Shown: one piece after another, positions 10,601 through 23,489 of the stretch
How the letters are laid out: the number at the start of each line of letters is the position of its first letter
Numbering within the stretch: position 1 is the stretch's first letter
The notes under the pieces: generated by a model
The model's input: the letters and a program-made list of their open reading frames with translations, nothing else
Told to the model about the DNA's origin: nothing
Databases searched by the model: none
Source of the DNA: Poecilobothrus nobilitatus
Taxonomy: Eukaryota > Arthropoda > Insecta > Diptera > Dolichopodidae
NCBI GenBank assembly: GCA_947095535.1
Contig: OX352773.1
Location: forward strand, 262,965,590-263,029,589
Direction: 5' to 3'
Length of the DNA: 64,000 bases
Position numbers and translations under genes: made by a program

Positions 10601-12920
10601 TTTTCTTTTATTGAATTTTAGAAAGAATGATTTTTTTTAAAGATTTTTGTTTCTTTGTTTAGAAGTTTTCAGACAAAAAGCACAAGTGACTTAATTGATT
10701 TGCATATCATTTCTGTTTGTCTAAGAAAACAGGACATTATCATTCTTACAGAATTATTAAATCGAAATATAATAATTAGGTAATTAAAGCTTATCAAAAA
10801 AAAAATAAAAGATTTTTAAAATTTGTAGAAAGGTAATTCTGAGGTAGGTTAGATACCACCTAAGTAAAATATATGTATGTATCTGTCACAAGTGTACTGA
10901 TCTTCTGTCTATAGAAAAATTTTACTAAGAAGTGCGTCTATCTGATATCCTAAATATGTATGTGTAGGTATTATTTTTTTTTTAACTTTACGTTTCTAAA
11001 CATGTAGTAGCATAATATTTTAAAACTTAAAAATAACCATTTATATTTTGTTATGATTGGGTTTAACTTTGATCAATATTAATTGTGTTTTAAAGCCACA
11101 AATTGTAATACACATAGTAGTCGTGTTGTCCACGGTAGGCCAACTTAACGCAATTTTTTTTCTCTTTATATGAGATTCCAATTCTATCATTTTTGAAATT
11201 TGACATTTGTTTTTTTAAATTTACGCGTCATATTCTGTCTTTTTGTGCTTTTTTAAAGTTTAGTTGGAAAAATTTCACGCAAAATTTTTTTTAAATTAAA
11301 ATCGAAGAAAAGCTAGTTTCAATACATAAATAGTGAGTTCATTAATTATAAATTTTAATTAATGCCATTATATTTTAAAAATTAGTTTATTTTATTTGAA
11401 AATTTAGGATTAAAAATATGAAAAAGCTGTAAAATGCTGGCTGTGAAATGAACTCAAAAAAGGTTTTTCTACAACAATTAGAAAAACAGAGTTAAAATTC
11501 CTTTGAATGAACACGATGATATACAATCATATTAGACATAAGACAGTAGTACTTTAGTATTAACGATTAAAAAAGCAAATAATAGTAAAACCAGAGGTAA
11601 AACCATTATAATTCAAATTATTTAAATAAAAAAAAATTCAATACAATTTTACTAGTTTTTCTATTTACGTTAAAAATATAAAAATAAAACAAAAAAAAGA
11701 AAGTAAAAACAAAAACAATATTAGGTGACATCTAGTGGTCTTAAGTTGAAACACTACTTCCAATTCTATTTTCGAAAAGTCGAGGCGCCACCGATAAAAT
11801 AACGTAAGTTTGCCATTTCTTAATGGTATATTTTATCTATGGTCCTGTCATGAAAGGAATTCGTATCGAATTTAATTTGTGAATTTAAGTTTCGATGCTA
11901 AAATTAAATTTGTACTACTCATAGATAATTAGAAATAGATGGGAAGTTAAGTATAGTCGTTTCTTTTCTTCTTATGTGTTTCCTATATCTTAAGGTATTC
12001 AGTCAAAAAAATACTATTTATGCATACATTTCGTCAACTCAGCTGTTTATATTTATTAAAATAGTGTAAAGCAGTTTCCCATAACCAGTTTCATTTAAGA
12101 GATTTTAAATTTTTATATTACTTAATAATTGATATATTTTGTTTTTAAAATGGAAATTTAATTTAATTAAGATTATTAAACATTTTAACTACTTGTAAAG
12201 TAACAAATGGTCAAATTCTTAAAAAAATTATAAATGAAACTATTTACCTTTTGGAAACTATTTCTGAGGAAACTAAAAAAATACATAAGCACGGTTCACT
12301 CAGCTATTTCTCAAAATTGACTGAAAACATTTTGTTCATTGCATATAGCGATGACCCTAGCGGTAATATACAATACATATCTATGGTACTGCTGGTAAAA
12401 ATTATGAAATGCACATCAAATAAAACTACTAACGTAAGTATCGAATATTTAAATCGTTTTACGAAAGTAACAACAATTTTTTAAACGTTCTTTGTTTATT
12501 TTTCAAATTTAAAAATTAATTCAATATTTCTGCTTTCAAGTTTGTGACCGTCAAATGACTTAAGCCGGATAGTTTACAATAAGTTTTTAGTTTTAACGTA
12601 AACTTAAAGATCTAAAACGAAAAGTATTAAGTTTTTTTGAGTACGGCTAGTCAGGCCTATACGTAGTAAAAGTTTAGTTTTCTAAAGTGTTTATGAGCAG
12701 AACTGGTATAATTTGAATTACAAGGATTATTTTTTGAAATTTCATAGTCTTTTACGTTTTTTTTTTTTGAAAATTTCTTAACTATCCAAAAGTCCTCAAT
12801 GATAAGACAATAGTTGCACTACTCTCAAAAGAGCATATCATATTATAATCAAGTTCATAAAAAAAACAAACGTTTCAAATTTTTTTTTTTTTTGGGAAAC
12901 AATTATTAAAATACTTTTGC

Positions 12921-12934
12921 GGGGGGGGGGGGGG
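12921..12934 (+). repeat. G14 homopolymer
   Basis: Fourteen consecutive G between TTTTGC and ACTTAC, the only long G or C run in a window otherwise full of A and T runs. It could be real slippage or a length-uncertain assembly position. Confidence 0.95.
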
Positions 12935-13006
12935 ACTTACTATTAAAATGAAATAATATATAATAAAAAAAATAAAGAAAAAAATCTATTTTGAATTTTG
13001 TTGTTT

Positions 13007-13028
13007 ATACATACATACATACATACAT
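13007..13028 (+). repeat. ATAC microsatellite
   Basis: About five and a half copies of the 4-base unit, starting after TTGTTT. Confidence 0.95.
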
Positions 13029-13960
13029 TAATATTAAATGTTTAGCTGTCAAATTATTATGTTCGAAATATTTATTCTGTCATTCTGACCATGATTTACT
13101 TTGACAAGCGTTAAAAAATTATAAATAAAAAACATGAAATTTCTTTTGACAGCTCTTACTTTGCTATTTAAAAAAAAAAGTCCAGTTTTGACATTTGCTA
13201 TTTAAGGGTGGTTTTCATTTCGTGAATATTATCGCAACTTTAAAGAATAATATAGTGAACAACCATTGGGAAAGAGGTAGTAAAAAAATTATATTACATA
13301 TTACAAAATATTACAGCAACACTTTGACAGTTAAAAATGTAGCTAATGTAAAAACCTAATTTATTAATGTTTATATTCATATTAAGCTAAAAATTTAAAA
13401 TTTTTTATTTATAAAGTTGTTAAAAATAATATAGTTTATAAATAATATTTTTATACCTACAAAATATGTAGTAATTTTAATATAAATACATATATAAAAA
13501 TTTGAACATTTGTTAATTTTTTTGACACTTCAAATTTAAATGCCATGGTATTAACATAATAACATTGTTTTGACTATGTAGACAAAGTCAATACATTTTC
13601 ATTATCTAGAAGGGCTTAATTGTGTTTCATAAGCATCTGCTTTTAAAAATTTTAATTTTCATAATAATTTAATTACGAATAAAATTTTTCGTTACATATG
13701 TCCAAGAATTAAATAACGCACAGACTCTTAAAGATTAAAGATTTATTTCATATGCATATATGCACATACATGTAAAATATTTTTGCGCTATTATGTTGGG
13801 GAAGCCTCTTGAAATGAAAATTAATTAAAAAATTAATATAAAATAATGGAAATGATACCGTAAAAGCTCTATGTATGAGTTTTCAATTTTCTGATCACCT
13901 TGAAGTTACATTACAAACAGCATGTATCTACATACTTACATACGTATTTTGTTATTTTAT

Positions 13961-15020
13961 TATACCCTACACATTAAGTATAGGGTATATTAACTTTGGT
14001 ATGGTGTTTGTAACCACCAAAAGGAAGCGAGTTAGGTATAGACATGTATATATATTCTGAATCAGGATCACCGCCGGAGTCGATTTAGCGATGTCCGTCC
14101 GTCCGTCCGTACGCACGATAACTCAAAAAATAATGATGCTATCTTGATGAAATTTATACTGTAGGTTACCAATGACTAAGGTAAGGCGGGGATTGTAAAT
14201 GGGCGAAATCGAACCATGCGTTCGAGTACCTTCCATACAACTTCCAAAACCTAATACGCATATTTTCGAAATTAATAAAGATAGAAACTTAAAATTTTGT
14301 ACGAGGGTGTGTTTTTCTGAATCCCTGTTATCCCCAAAATTTGAGATGAAGTGGAGTGGTTGTTCGGGTACCTCCCATACAACTCCCAAAACCGAACATG
14401 CATATCTTCGAAATTAATAAAGATAGGAACTTCAAATTTGATACGAGGGTGCTGTTTCCTAAATCCCTGATTTGCCTAAAATTTGAGATGAATTGGAGTG
14501 GTCGTTCGGGTACCTCCCATACAACTCCCAAAACCGAACAAGCATATCTTCGAAATTAATAAAGACAGAAACTTCAAATTTGGTACAAGGGTGTTGTTTC
14601 CTGAATCCCTGATTTGTCCAAAATTTAAGATGAATTAGAATGGTTGTTCGGGTATCTGCCACACAACTCCTAAGACCAAACAAGCATATCTTCGAAATTA
14701 ATAAATATATAAACTTGAAATTTGATATAAGAATGTTCTACCCTGTTGATGTCTCTAAAATTTGAGATGAATTGGGGTGGTGGTCCGCGTGCCTTCACAC
14801 ACTTCCCAAGACCTAACAATCATATTTTCGAATTTAATAAAGATAGAAACCTGAAATTTTGTACAAAGGTTGTAACAGCATTTATTTTTTTTAGCTTGTT
14901 ACCTAACCATATTAAATACCTAACTAAAATAACTTATGGATTTTTAATTTAATTTGAATGTTTTAGGTGTAGGGTATAAATAAGTCGGTTACATCGACTT
15001 ACTGTTATTTTTACTTGTTT
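13961..15020 (+). mobile_element. mini-me / DINE-1-like (Helitron-related) element M1
   Basis: The left end is TATACCCTACAC followed by TATAGGGTATATT. The right end carries the inverted match GTGTAGGGTATA at 14967-14978. Just inside the left end are the family core (TATATTCTGAATCAGGATCA, GAGTCGATTTAGC) and a GTCC microsatellite at 14093-14109. The interior is a tandem array with a 142-bp period. Near the 3' end a perfect 7-bp hairpin TAAGTCG...CGACTTA (loop GTTACAT) precedes CTGTTATTTTTACTTG, as Helitron-type ends often show. No protein is encoded. Confidence 0.8.
14220..14870 (+). repeat. 142-bp tandem array inside M1 (about 5 units)
   Basis: The phrase CTCCCAAAACCGAAC or close variants recurs at about 14241, 14383, 14525, 14667 and 14803: three spacings of exactly 142, then one of about 136. 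Each unit also holds TTCGAAATTAATAAAG, an AAATTTGAGATGAA-type block and TGTTCGGGTACCTCCCA. Units diverge progressively to the right. Short open frames on both strands here are by-products of the repeat. Confidence 0.92.
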
Positions 15021-16832
15021 TTATTTTAATTTATTGAAATAAAATTTACAGAATGTTGTTTTTTTTTTAATTTTTTTGTCAGATTTTTGTTTTAAACTAT
15101 ATTTTACATAATAGACAAGAATTTTTATATAGCAAGTGAGAGAAAAAATATGAAATTAATATGTAAAAACTGAACTGGAACAATTAAAGAAATTTCTATC
15201 GCAATACAAATAAGTACATATTCAAAAAAATTTGTTTTTCATTTAAATTGCTATTTAATTATTTGCAATTGAAAAGAATTGAATTTAAAATTTAAATTTA
15301 CACTTTTTTACGAAAAAAATAGACAAAGAAATAGTCAAAATAGACAAAGAATAGTAATTTTGCAGCTAAGGATAATTGGATGTTGTACGACAAAAACAAG
15401 TCAGAAGAGGTTTCAACTTTTAAATAAGTATAAGAGCTCAACTCTATTGTAAAAAGCTGAATAAAATCAAAATAAAAGTCTAAAGCAAAGTAGGGTATAC
15501 CTCACTAGGAAAGCGGAACAAGATCAAATTGCGATTATGATGATGATAGTATTGAAAATTAAATTTCTATCATTTCTTTCAGTTTGTTTGTCTTTTCTTT
15601 TACAAAATCATTTTTTTTAATAGGATCCTGAAGAAGATTTCATTGCTATTAAGTGATGAAAAGAAATTTTGTAAACAAAAGGTTAGACAGGCAGAGTGTA
15701 TTTAAGATAATTATCACCAGGGACAGAGTCAATGATAAAGAATAGATATATATAAAGAATTTAAGAATCATATTAAGCATTATTTGTTTAATTTTATTTC
15801 ATTTTTAAAGATTACGGAGCCAAATATATGGCTTAGAGATTCCTAGGATCAGTTCTGAGAATCATTTTTTCAGCTCTTTGCTGTCATGATTCAGCTTTTT
15901 AATTTTTAATTTGACGATAATTTTTGATAGTAATTCAAATTTAAAAGGTAGGTCCATAATAAATTTTTATGGTGTCTATAAGTGATAACTCAGATAAGTT
16001 TAGGATAAAATTTAGTTTAGCGACTTTTAATGCTATTCTAACTAAAAAAAAAATAGTAAGCATATACAAAGATTCGTATATCCAAACAAAGAAAACTATT
16101 TTTTGTAAAGATTTGTTGAGTCTAATTCGGATACGAAAATAAAAAAATTTTACAGGATAGATATAGAAACTATTAAAGAACTTTTGAATATGTTATTACC
16201 ATTGATTCAAAGGTAGAATACGAGAAGCGATGAGAAGTCGTTTTGAATCAAGTTTGATTCCATCAATATACTTAGGTTTCGAAGATTTAAAATTTTTAAC
16301 TGCTATATACATATAGTAATAAAAAAAACTTTGGCAATAATTAAAAAGAAAACGTTCGATGCGCTAATTTAAATTTTAAAGTATAATATTTTATCATTTC
16401 AACACTACTAATATTTAAATTCAAACTACTTCTACTTTTATTTTTTTTCCTTTCTTTGTACTAAAGTGTAACTCTTCAAAATATTGAATACATTATAGAA
16501 TACATTTCAAATGTTTGTCGAACATTACCGACCATACACATGCTAACATGTTTGAACACCTCTAACATGTTTGATCGTTCGTTATTAGGCCGCAGCATTT
16601 AAATTTAACTCTATATTGAAATTAGCACTGCAATTTCACTGCAAAATAAAAAAAATATTAATACACATTAAGATCGTATATATCCTAACAGTTAGCTATA
16701 AAGAAAATAGTTTGATGAGTGTATCTTTAGTTTCAAATAAAGAAGTAATTATTTGCTTGTACGAATATGGTTCAAGAGAATAAAAAAATTTCTATTACGT
16801 TTAGGATACCTTAAGAAAGCTATTAGGTAGTT
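15021..16832. other. Intergenic, no gene recognised
   Basis: A+T-rich. At about 15492-15550 a stretch (GGGTATACCTCACTAGGAAA, then a TGATGATGATAG run) resembles the 3' end of a decayed non-LTR retrotransposon, but this is too weak to call as an element. Confidence 0.4.
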
Positions 16833-17760
16833 ATGAAAAAGAATATATATATTCTTGTTCAGGATGGAATTTTAAGTCGACTTAGCTGATCGCTTTCGTT
16901 CATTCCAACATGATAACTTATAAAAAATTTAATGTAAATCCCGATTTCGATATTGAAGTGGAACAAATTCAAACTACAGATTACAGCAGCTGCCATATAA
17001 CTTTTTATACCCGTATGAACATATACATTTATGTTTAGAGTATAATAAATTTGTCATTATGTTTCTGACATCTTCAGAAAGCGAGATAAATATAGAAAAG
17101 TATATATATACATATTCTTTCTGAGTATCGAATTCGGATTCATGATTGTCATGCACGACTGTCTGTCTGTCCGTTCGCACAATAATTCAAAAAATAAAGT
17201 GAACTGAGATTTTGAAAATTTTATCATTTCACATTTGTAAAATTGTTAGTTTCTCTTTTGAAATTTAGCAAGTTCAACCTGCGGGTTCGAGTACTTGCCG
17301 TACAACTTTTTTCTCTTTGTACGAAAATAAACACAGTGTCTATTAAAGCTTGCTATCTGAAATTATGTGAAAAATAGTGAAGCTGCATGTCAACAACTTT
17401 TATAACATTTGGCTTTGGTAGTACAACAGATTCGAATAGCTGCAATACAATTTCTTTTGTTATAAGAAAATAATTCAGTGTTAATTGAAACTATAGGTAG
17501 GTATCTGAAATTTTGTAAAAGATGATCAAATTTTATGGCAATAGCTTCTGGGCAACTGGTTCGAATAGTTGTTATACAACTCCGAAATGCACATAAATAT
17601 ATATCTCGACATTTATTAATTAATTCAAATATTTTAAATTTTCTAGAAATTAATAGAAATAACTTAAATAAGGTTTGTGGAAGTATCCTAGAGTTTGTAT
17701 ATGGAATATATGTACAATCGTTTGTATATGGAACAAAAGATTTTACATAACTCTTTTTAT
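16833..17760 (+). mobile_element. mini-me / DINE-1-like element M2, degenerate, two heads in tandem
   Basis: A first decayed head at about 16843-16990 has TATATATATTCTTGTTCAGG and AAGTCGACTTAGCTGATCGC. A second head at 17008 (TATACCCGTATGAAC, GAGTATAATAAATTTGTCAT) leads to GTCTGTCTGTCCG at 17160-17172. Three units of the family's internal repeat follow, marked by GGTTCGAGTACTTGCCGTAC, GATTCGAATAGCTGCAATAC and GGTTCGAATAGTTGTTATAC at about 17284, 17430 and 17558. The 3' end with the inverted CGGGTA motif is missing. Confidence 0.75.
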
Positions 17761-20005
17761 AAAAATATTATAAATAAATTATAAAAAGTATATTAAGATA
17801 TGTAAAAGGAGTCAAGCAAAATGAAATATTGTAAGAAAAAGACCTTTTAATTGTTATCCCAAAACTTTTTCCTCATACTGAATTTAAACTTATTGCTTTA
17901 GTTTTCAATACGTGCCTTGTAAAATTTTTTTTACTGTACATATTTTATATTACAGTTTTTTTTTATTTTATTTTATTTTTTAATTTTTTTACTATGCCTT
18001 TATTCATTTATATTTTATAGATACAATATTTATTAAATGTAAGTATTCTTTTGCTTAGCTATTTATTGTTTGCCACATACGTATTCAACATTTTCATACT
18101 ATATATACTTTTTCAGTTGGTTTTTACATTTTTATTTTTTTTTTTTGAATTCCATTTGAAATCAACATCTTTTTTTTTTTTTTATCTTGAACTTCTTCTT
18201 TATTATGTTATGCAAAAAGTGTGTACTTTGGGTATATTTAAAACATACATTCATGAAATGCTAGTTAATAGTATGAGTCTCCAGGCAGATATGAAAATTG
18301 TTACGTGCTGAATATGTTACATGGGAATTGTTAAAAATTCAATCGTTGTTGTAAGCTTTGAGTTCAATATCTAAATTTTTCTTTTTCTTTGATTGTGCAA
18401 TTTTGACGATAAAGCGTAATTTATGCCATAAAAGTAATATCGAAAATCGTATTAAATTTCTGTTTGTATTTTCTTATCATTTTAAGGTTGATATCAAGAT
18501 TAATGTAATAAATACATAAATGAATAAAAATGATATTTATATATTGAAATTGTATTTAAAATATTGTAATTCTTTAAGTTAGTAAGAAATTTTTACAATA
18601 GATTTTTATATTTTTAAATGTCAATTGACACTAAAATAAGTGAATTTTTAAAATGTGGGGAAAAATCCAGCCTACTGAAATTCTTTTTACAGAGTTGATG
18701 TGTAATATCTCTTAAGAAAAGAGTTTTAATTGGATGCTGCCCGGATTGGGGTTATTCGGATGCTGTAAGATTGCTTGGGTAAGGATGATCTAATGAAGGT
18801 GTATGAAATTCCAAATAAAAAAAAAAATTGTAAGTTTAAACGAACGAGATTGAATAATTTATTGAAACCAGTCGCGATCGCGGTAGCATATATGATCTGA
18901 TAGCATATATGATAGTATCTAATATCTATAAGTGTTGCCGTTAATTTTGAATAAAGAAAAATAATAAAGAGCTTACCTTATTTAACATAACTCTTATAGA
19001 TTTTTTATGGGTATGTGAAGTGTGTTATAATTGTAAAAGCAGGAGCATAGAAAGGCGACTCATTATAATGCACCAATTACCAAAGAGAGGTTCAACATTT
19101 TATATAAAATTTAATATAAAATGTTGGACCTTACAAGATTAAAAATAAAAACATTTACTTAACTTTCATATATAAATTGACAATGGCTCTCTTAATCGGA
19201 ATTTCATTGTAATTAAAAATAAACGATTTAAAATCAAAATAATTTTAAAGGAAAAAAATTTTTTAAACTTGTCTAATAATTTTTATTTAATTATTCTTCA
19301 TATTTTGTATATTTTTTTTTTAGATGAAATCTTAGTTCAATAAAATTTCATTTCGATAAATTTTTAAAACTTTAAAAACTCATCTTTTAGAAATTTGTTT
19401 TTATTTGCTTTTTATTTTTATTAGTTCAATAAACTGTAAAATTTTTACTAAAATTTAAAGTTTATAATAAAAAAAAAGTAATTTGAAAATCTAAAAACTA
19501 ATTCAAAAATTATTGTTTTTTTATTTTTACTAATAATTTATTAAACGTTTTTCAGATATAAATTTTCAGACTCAATGATCTTAGTGATCTAGCGATTAAG
19601 CAACCTGTAAAAATTGTTTCTGAACGCAACGAAATGGATTGAAATATATTTATAATAAAACCTAATATAGCCCTATTATAAGCCTTGCAGTTACGGAAGT
19701 GGTAGCAAAACCGGTGCTAACGCGCTAATTGGGATCACTGCCATGAGATCACTGCTAATTGGAATTACTAGATTAGCATATCAATGTACCTATAAAATGA
19801 AAAAGTAAAAGACTTAAACGGAGAGATTTTCTGAAGTTGGGGTATAATTTATTAAAATACTCTTTTTATCATAAAAGACAAAATTACACACACGTAACGG
19901 AAATATGCTAATTGTAGCTGACACTTTCGCAAGTTTTCAAATGAAGAAAATTTTTTTGCGGCCTTAAAGAGCAGCATAATTGATTGAGATAGAAGATTTC
20001 TGCAA
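17761..20005. other. Intergenic, no gene recognised
   Basis: A+T-rich with T-run-bounded pseudo-frames only. No repeat family from elsewhere in the window was spotted here. Confidence 0.5.
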
Positions 20006-20018
20006 AAAACTGATAATT

Positions 20019-20207
20019 TTTTTTTTTAATGCATTTCTCTGCCACATAAATGTGGACAGAAAATTACACAGCCTTTCCTGTTCAGGCGTGACTGTAAATG
20101 TCGTAAGGGGGAATAACTCTTACGACGTGTATGGGATTCGAACCTACACTCCCTCGATGTTTACACCGTATTTTATACGCTCTTACCCACTAGGCTACCG
20201 AGGTCCC
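20019..20207 (-). mobile_element. SINE-A copy 2
   Basis: Flanked by a 13-bp target duplication with one mismatch: AAAACTGATAATT at 20006-20018 and AAAACCGATAATT at 20208-20220. On the minus strand the A box is TAGCCTAGTGGG and the B box GGTTCGAATCC, both fitting the consensus. The GTCGTAAG...CTTACGAC hairpin is perfect and the 3' end has CCACATTTATGTGG before the poly-A tail (T run at 20019-20027). This is one of the best-preserved copies. Confidence 0.93.
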
Positions 20208-20220
20208 AAAACCGATAATT

Positions 20221-23200
20221 GAAAGAACAGAAATTCTCAATAAGAAATTATGTTTTTGAGATTCTTCAATAAAAAATGCCTATAGGTACCTGAAAAATTT
20301 GATAAAATTTTATAATTTTTGTTTTTTTTTTCTATTTTCGGATTCATGTCCTTCAATAAATTACAATAAAAACAAATCATAAAAGTATTCCGAAATCGTT
20401 CAAATTTACTTTAAGTACTCATGTTTAATTTTTTTATTTTTCGAATTTATTTTAACCAAAGGATCATTATATATACCTACTTTTTTATCTAAAGGAACAC
20501 AAGAACATGACATTACTTTTAATACAAAGCTTTAAAATTATTACTTTAATAAAATAAATTACAACAATAAAATAAGAAGAATAAAATAAAATATATATTG
20601 AAAATTATAATATATTTATAATTTATTTAATTATGTTTTGTTGCTTTTATAACATTATGTAATTTGTGTATATTCGACAAAAAAAAAAAAAGGAAAAATC
20701 TAAACGATGGCCGAGAGGATATTACAATGTAAATAGTAATATAAAATATCTAGTAGATAATGTTATGATATGAAAGAAAGTGATTTTAAGTTTAAGGTGA
20801 CCAGTGTTACTTACAGTTTTTAACATCTAAAATACTCCAAATAAGATTTTTTTTAAATATTGACTCTAAATTGACAAGAAAATTTCGAGTACCTAGTTGA
20901 TATTCTATCAAATGTAAATACAATAAGCAACCGGAAGTTTTGACATAGTTATTCCTAAAGCAAAAAATCAATTGGCCCAGAAATCAAAAGGAAATAATGA
21001 AGTTGTGTAGAGCATACATTTATAATGTCAGGAAGTAGTACATCAAGAGCAGCACTAGAATGAAATTCGCGAGGAAGCCAAAGGCGAAAACTTCGCAATA
21101 AAACATGAAAACGCACGATTCACAAGCAAAAGTATACTCCAATTAACAAATATATCGCAAGAAGCAAATATAACTGCTATATTATTTGGTCAATTTTAAT
21201 TTGACGTAGCTTTAAAAAGTTACAAAAGATTTTTAACTCTAATGGTTAATGTTTTTTTTTGAAGACATTAAAAGATTTTAATGTTCTAAAATAAAGGTAG
21301 TTCAATACAAGTTCAAATGAACAAAAATTACTTACCAAATTCAATGTCTCTGTGTCAAATATTTGTCATTACTGGAAAAAGGCAGCAATTTTCACAAATA
21401 CTATTGGCTCTACATTAAATTCAATTTGCCTCCAGAATATCATGTGACGCTTTAAAAGTTAATACATAATAACGTTGTTGTTGACACTATAATGACTAAC
21501 TTGATGATCAAAATAACTCTGTATTGTTAAAAAAAACATCAGTTATAGAGCTTGAAGAAGAAAAAATTTTATTTTAGTGATCTATCTCCTTGTTACTTAA
21601 CTCGAACGGTAAATTTATATCAGCCTTGTTGAATTACAAGTGAATGTTGGGAAGAAAATAAACCGCGAACGAAGATTTAAGCAATGAATTAAATTCAAAA
21701 ATTTTTTTTCTTTAATTACTACATACATGACAGCTGATGACCATATTCTGACAGTTAACATTATTTAATCTTTGTTAAAGTTTTCCAGCTATGCCGAAAT
21801 ACCGGGCTTGCTTTTATATTTATAATGCATTTTGCGTTTTTTATTAATTTTATCTGATGGTCACTTAAATATTCATACAAAAATCTAATTTGTTTCATAT
21901 TCTTGACCATTATTAGTTTCATTCTTTATTTTTTATTTTTATTTTTTTTGTTTATAAGAGCCTTTGAGTATTTTTTTTTCTTCTAAAGGATAATATAATA
22001 TCATAAATACATACATAATGCGTATTTAAGAGAACGAAAAAATAAAAAAAAAAAAAAAAAAAAATAATAAAAAAAAAAAACTTTGAAGAAATTATTTTAT
22101 GTCCTTCATATTTCTAATTATGCATGACATCAGCAATTTTTCTCTCATTTAATCCTTAATAATAATATTTAGAAAAATATAAGAATATTTAGTAGAATAA
22201 AATTAAAATTTTTTTAAATGAATATAAGTTGTTCTCATTACATACATCCTCATTCAAATTTGTTCCTCCTTCAAATTGTATGTTGTATAAAATTTTCATA
22301 AACTTACAAATATTTACAATCGTAATTTTAACTGATTTTCTCACACCCATTATCCTATTTTATTTTTTTTTTTTTGTTGTTTTTGTAACCACAATATAAT
22401 CATACAAATGGCCAAAAAGTTACAACTAACAAAGTTACAAATCAACCCTTTAACGTGACAAGAAAAGTAAAATTGAAAAAAGAAAAGAAAAAGAGAAAAA
22501 TAAAAAAAAAAAACAAAAAGGGACAAATAACAAGAAAAATTAAAAAATTTTATTTTTCCGAAGATTTACAAAAGTCATATTTAAAGATAAAAAAAAATTT
22601 TCAGCGGTTGAATATGAGAGAGTTTTTTGTTGAAATTCTTAATCGAATGACAATACAATTTATAATATCTTTTATCACTCAGGTTCTCTAATTCAATTTT
22701 CCTACATCCATTCTACGTCTTTATTAGTATCAAAACACATATCCCAAAATTACTAAAGTAATTATCAAGAGCAATAGATTTTAAATGCTAGTTATAGGTT
22801 AATGCTAGCTAGGTTATGTAGAAATTTCCAAGATGTGTCGTTTCCCTTTTAAAAATTTTGACCGTGTAGGAATGAGTATTTGTACTTGGTTCTCTAGCGA
22901 TAGTTTATGAATGAAGAAGAAGCGATTGTTTTTCAATAGAACAAAGATTATCACCTTCAAAATATCTATAAATAAGTAAGAGTGCTTGAACATTTCGTTG
23001 GGCAATCAGAGGAACTCAGTTTTGAGTGATATTTGTGTTACTTATCATGTGAACTTAGCGTATCTGTACTTTCTTAAGATAATTTAAAGAAGTTGCAGAT
23101 GCCCCTAAAAAAACCTAAACATTTTCTGAAACTTTTTACAAACATTACCTACTTACTAAATTTGTAGTGTTTTGCATGTTAAGATAGTACGTTGCAAGTA

Positions 23201-23477
23201 GCAATTTTTAACGTGTTATATGACTCCATTCTTTAAAATATAAACTGCAGTAAACACACTTATAACGTTCTGTTTTCTAAGAAATCTGATCAGAGAAAAG
23301 GAGAAGTAGGTAAAATTATAGGAATATATTAAAGATAAAAAATGAAATTATTAAGTTTAGATCAATTAGTTTAAATGGTTTGATCCAATTTTTTTTTTTA
23401 AAGTTATTAACATTCATTATAGATTGCTAGGGTTGTTTAGAAGGCAAAGATAAGACAAGATACATAATATAATTTTG
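20221..23477. other. Intergenic, no gene recognised
   Basis: A+T-rich, with a poly-A-rich block at about 22040-22080. Longest frames are Lys-rich low complexity (22455-22691). No domain or known element seen. Confidence 0.5.
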
Positions 23478-23489
23478 AATTTCAATAAT

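Larger units (their letters stand above)
10601..13960. other. Intergenic, no gene recognised
   Basis: A+T-rich unique-looking sequence. Items of note are a run of 14 G at 12921-12934 and an ATAC microsatellite at 13007-13028. A 77-codon open frame at 12251-12484 from a TTG has no recognisable domain. Confidence 0.5.

Noticed and set aside
14123..14952. Six overlapping frames with SCMGGTRT and GTSHTTPKT-like repeats
   Set aside because: They arise from the 142-bp tandem repeat in M1; a period that is not a multiple of three shifts frame from unit to unit.
22455..22691. Lys-rich 78-codon frame resembling a basic nuclear protein
   Set aside because: It starts in an A-rich tract that produces Lys by composition; no intron, domain or signal supports it.
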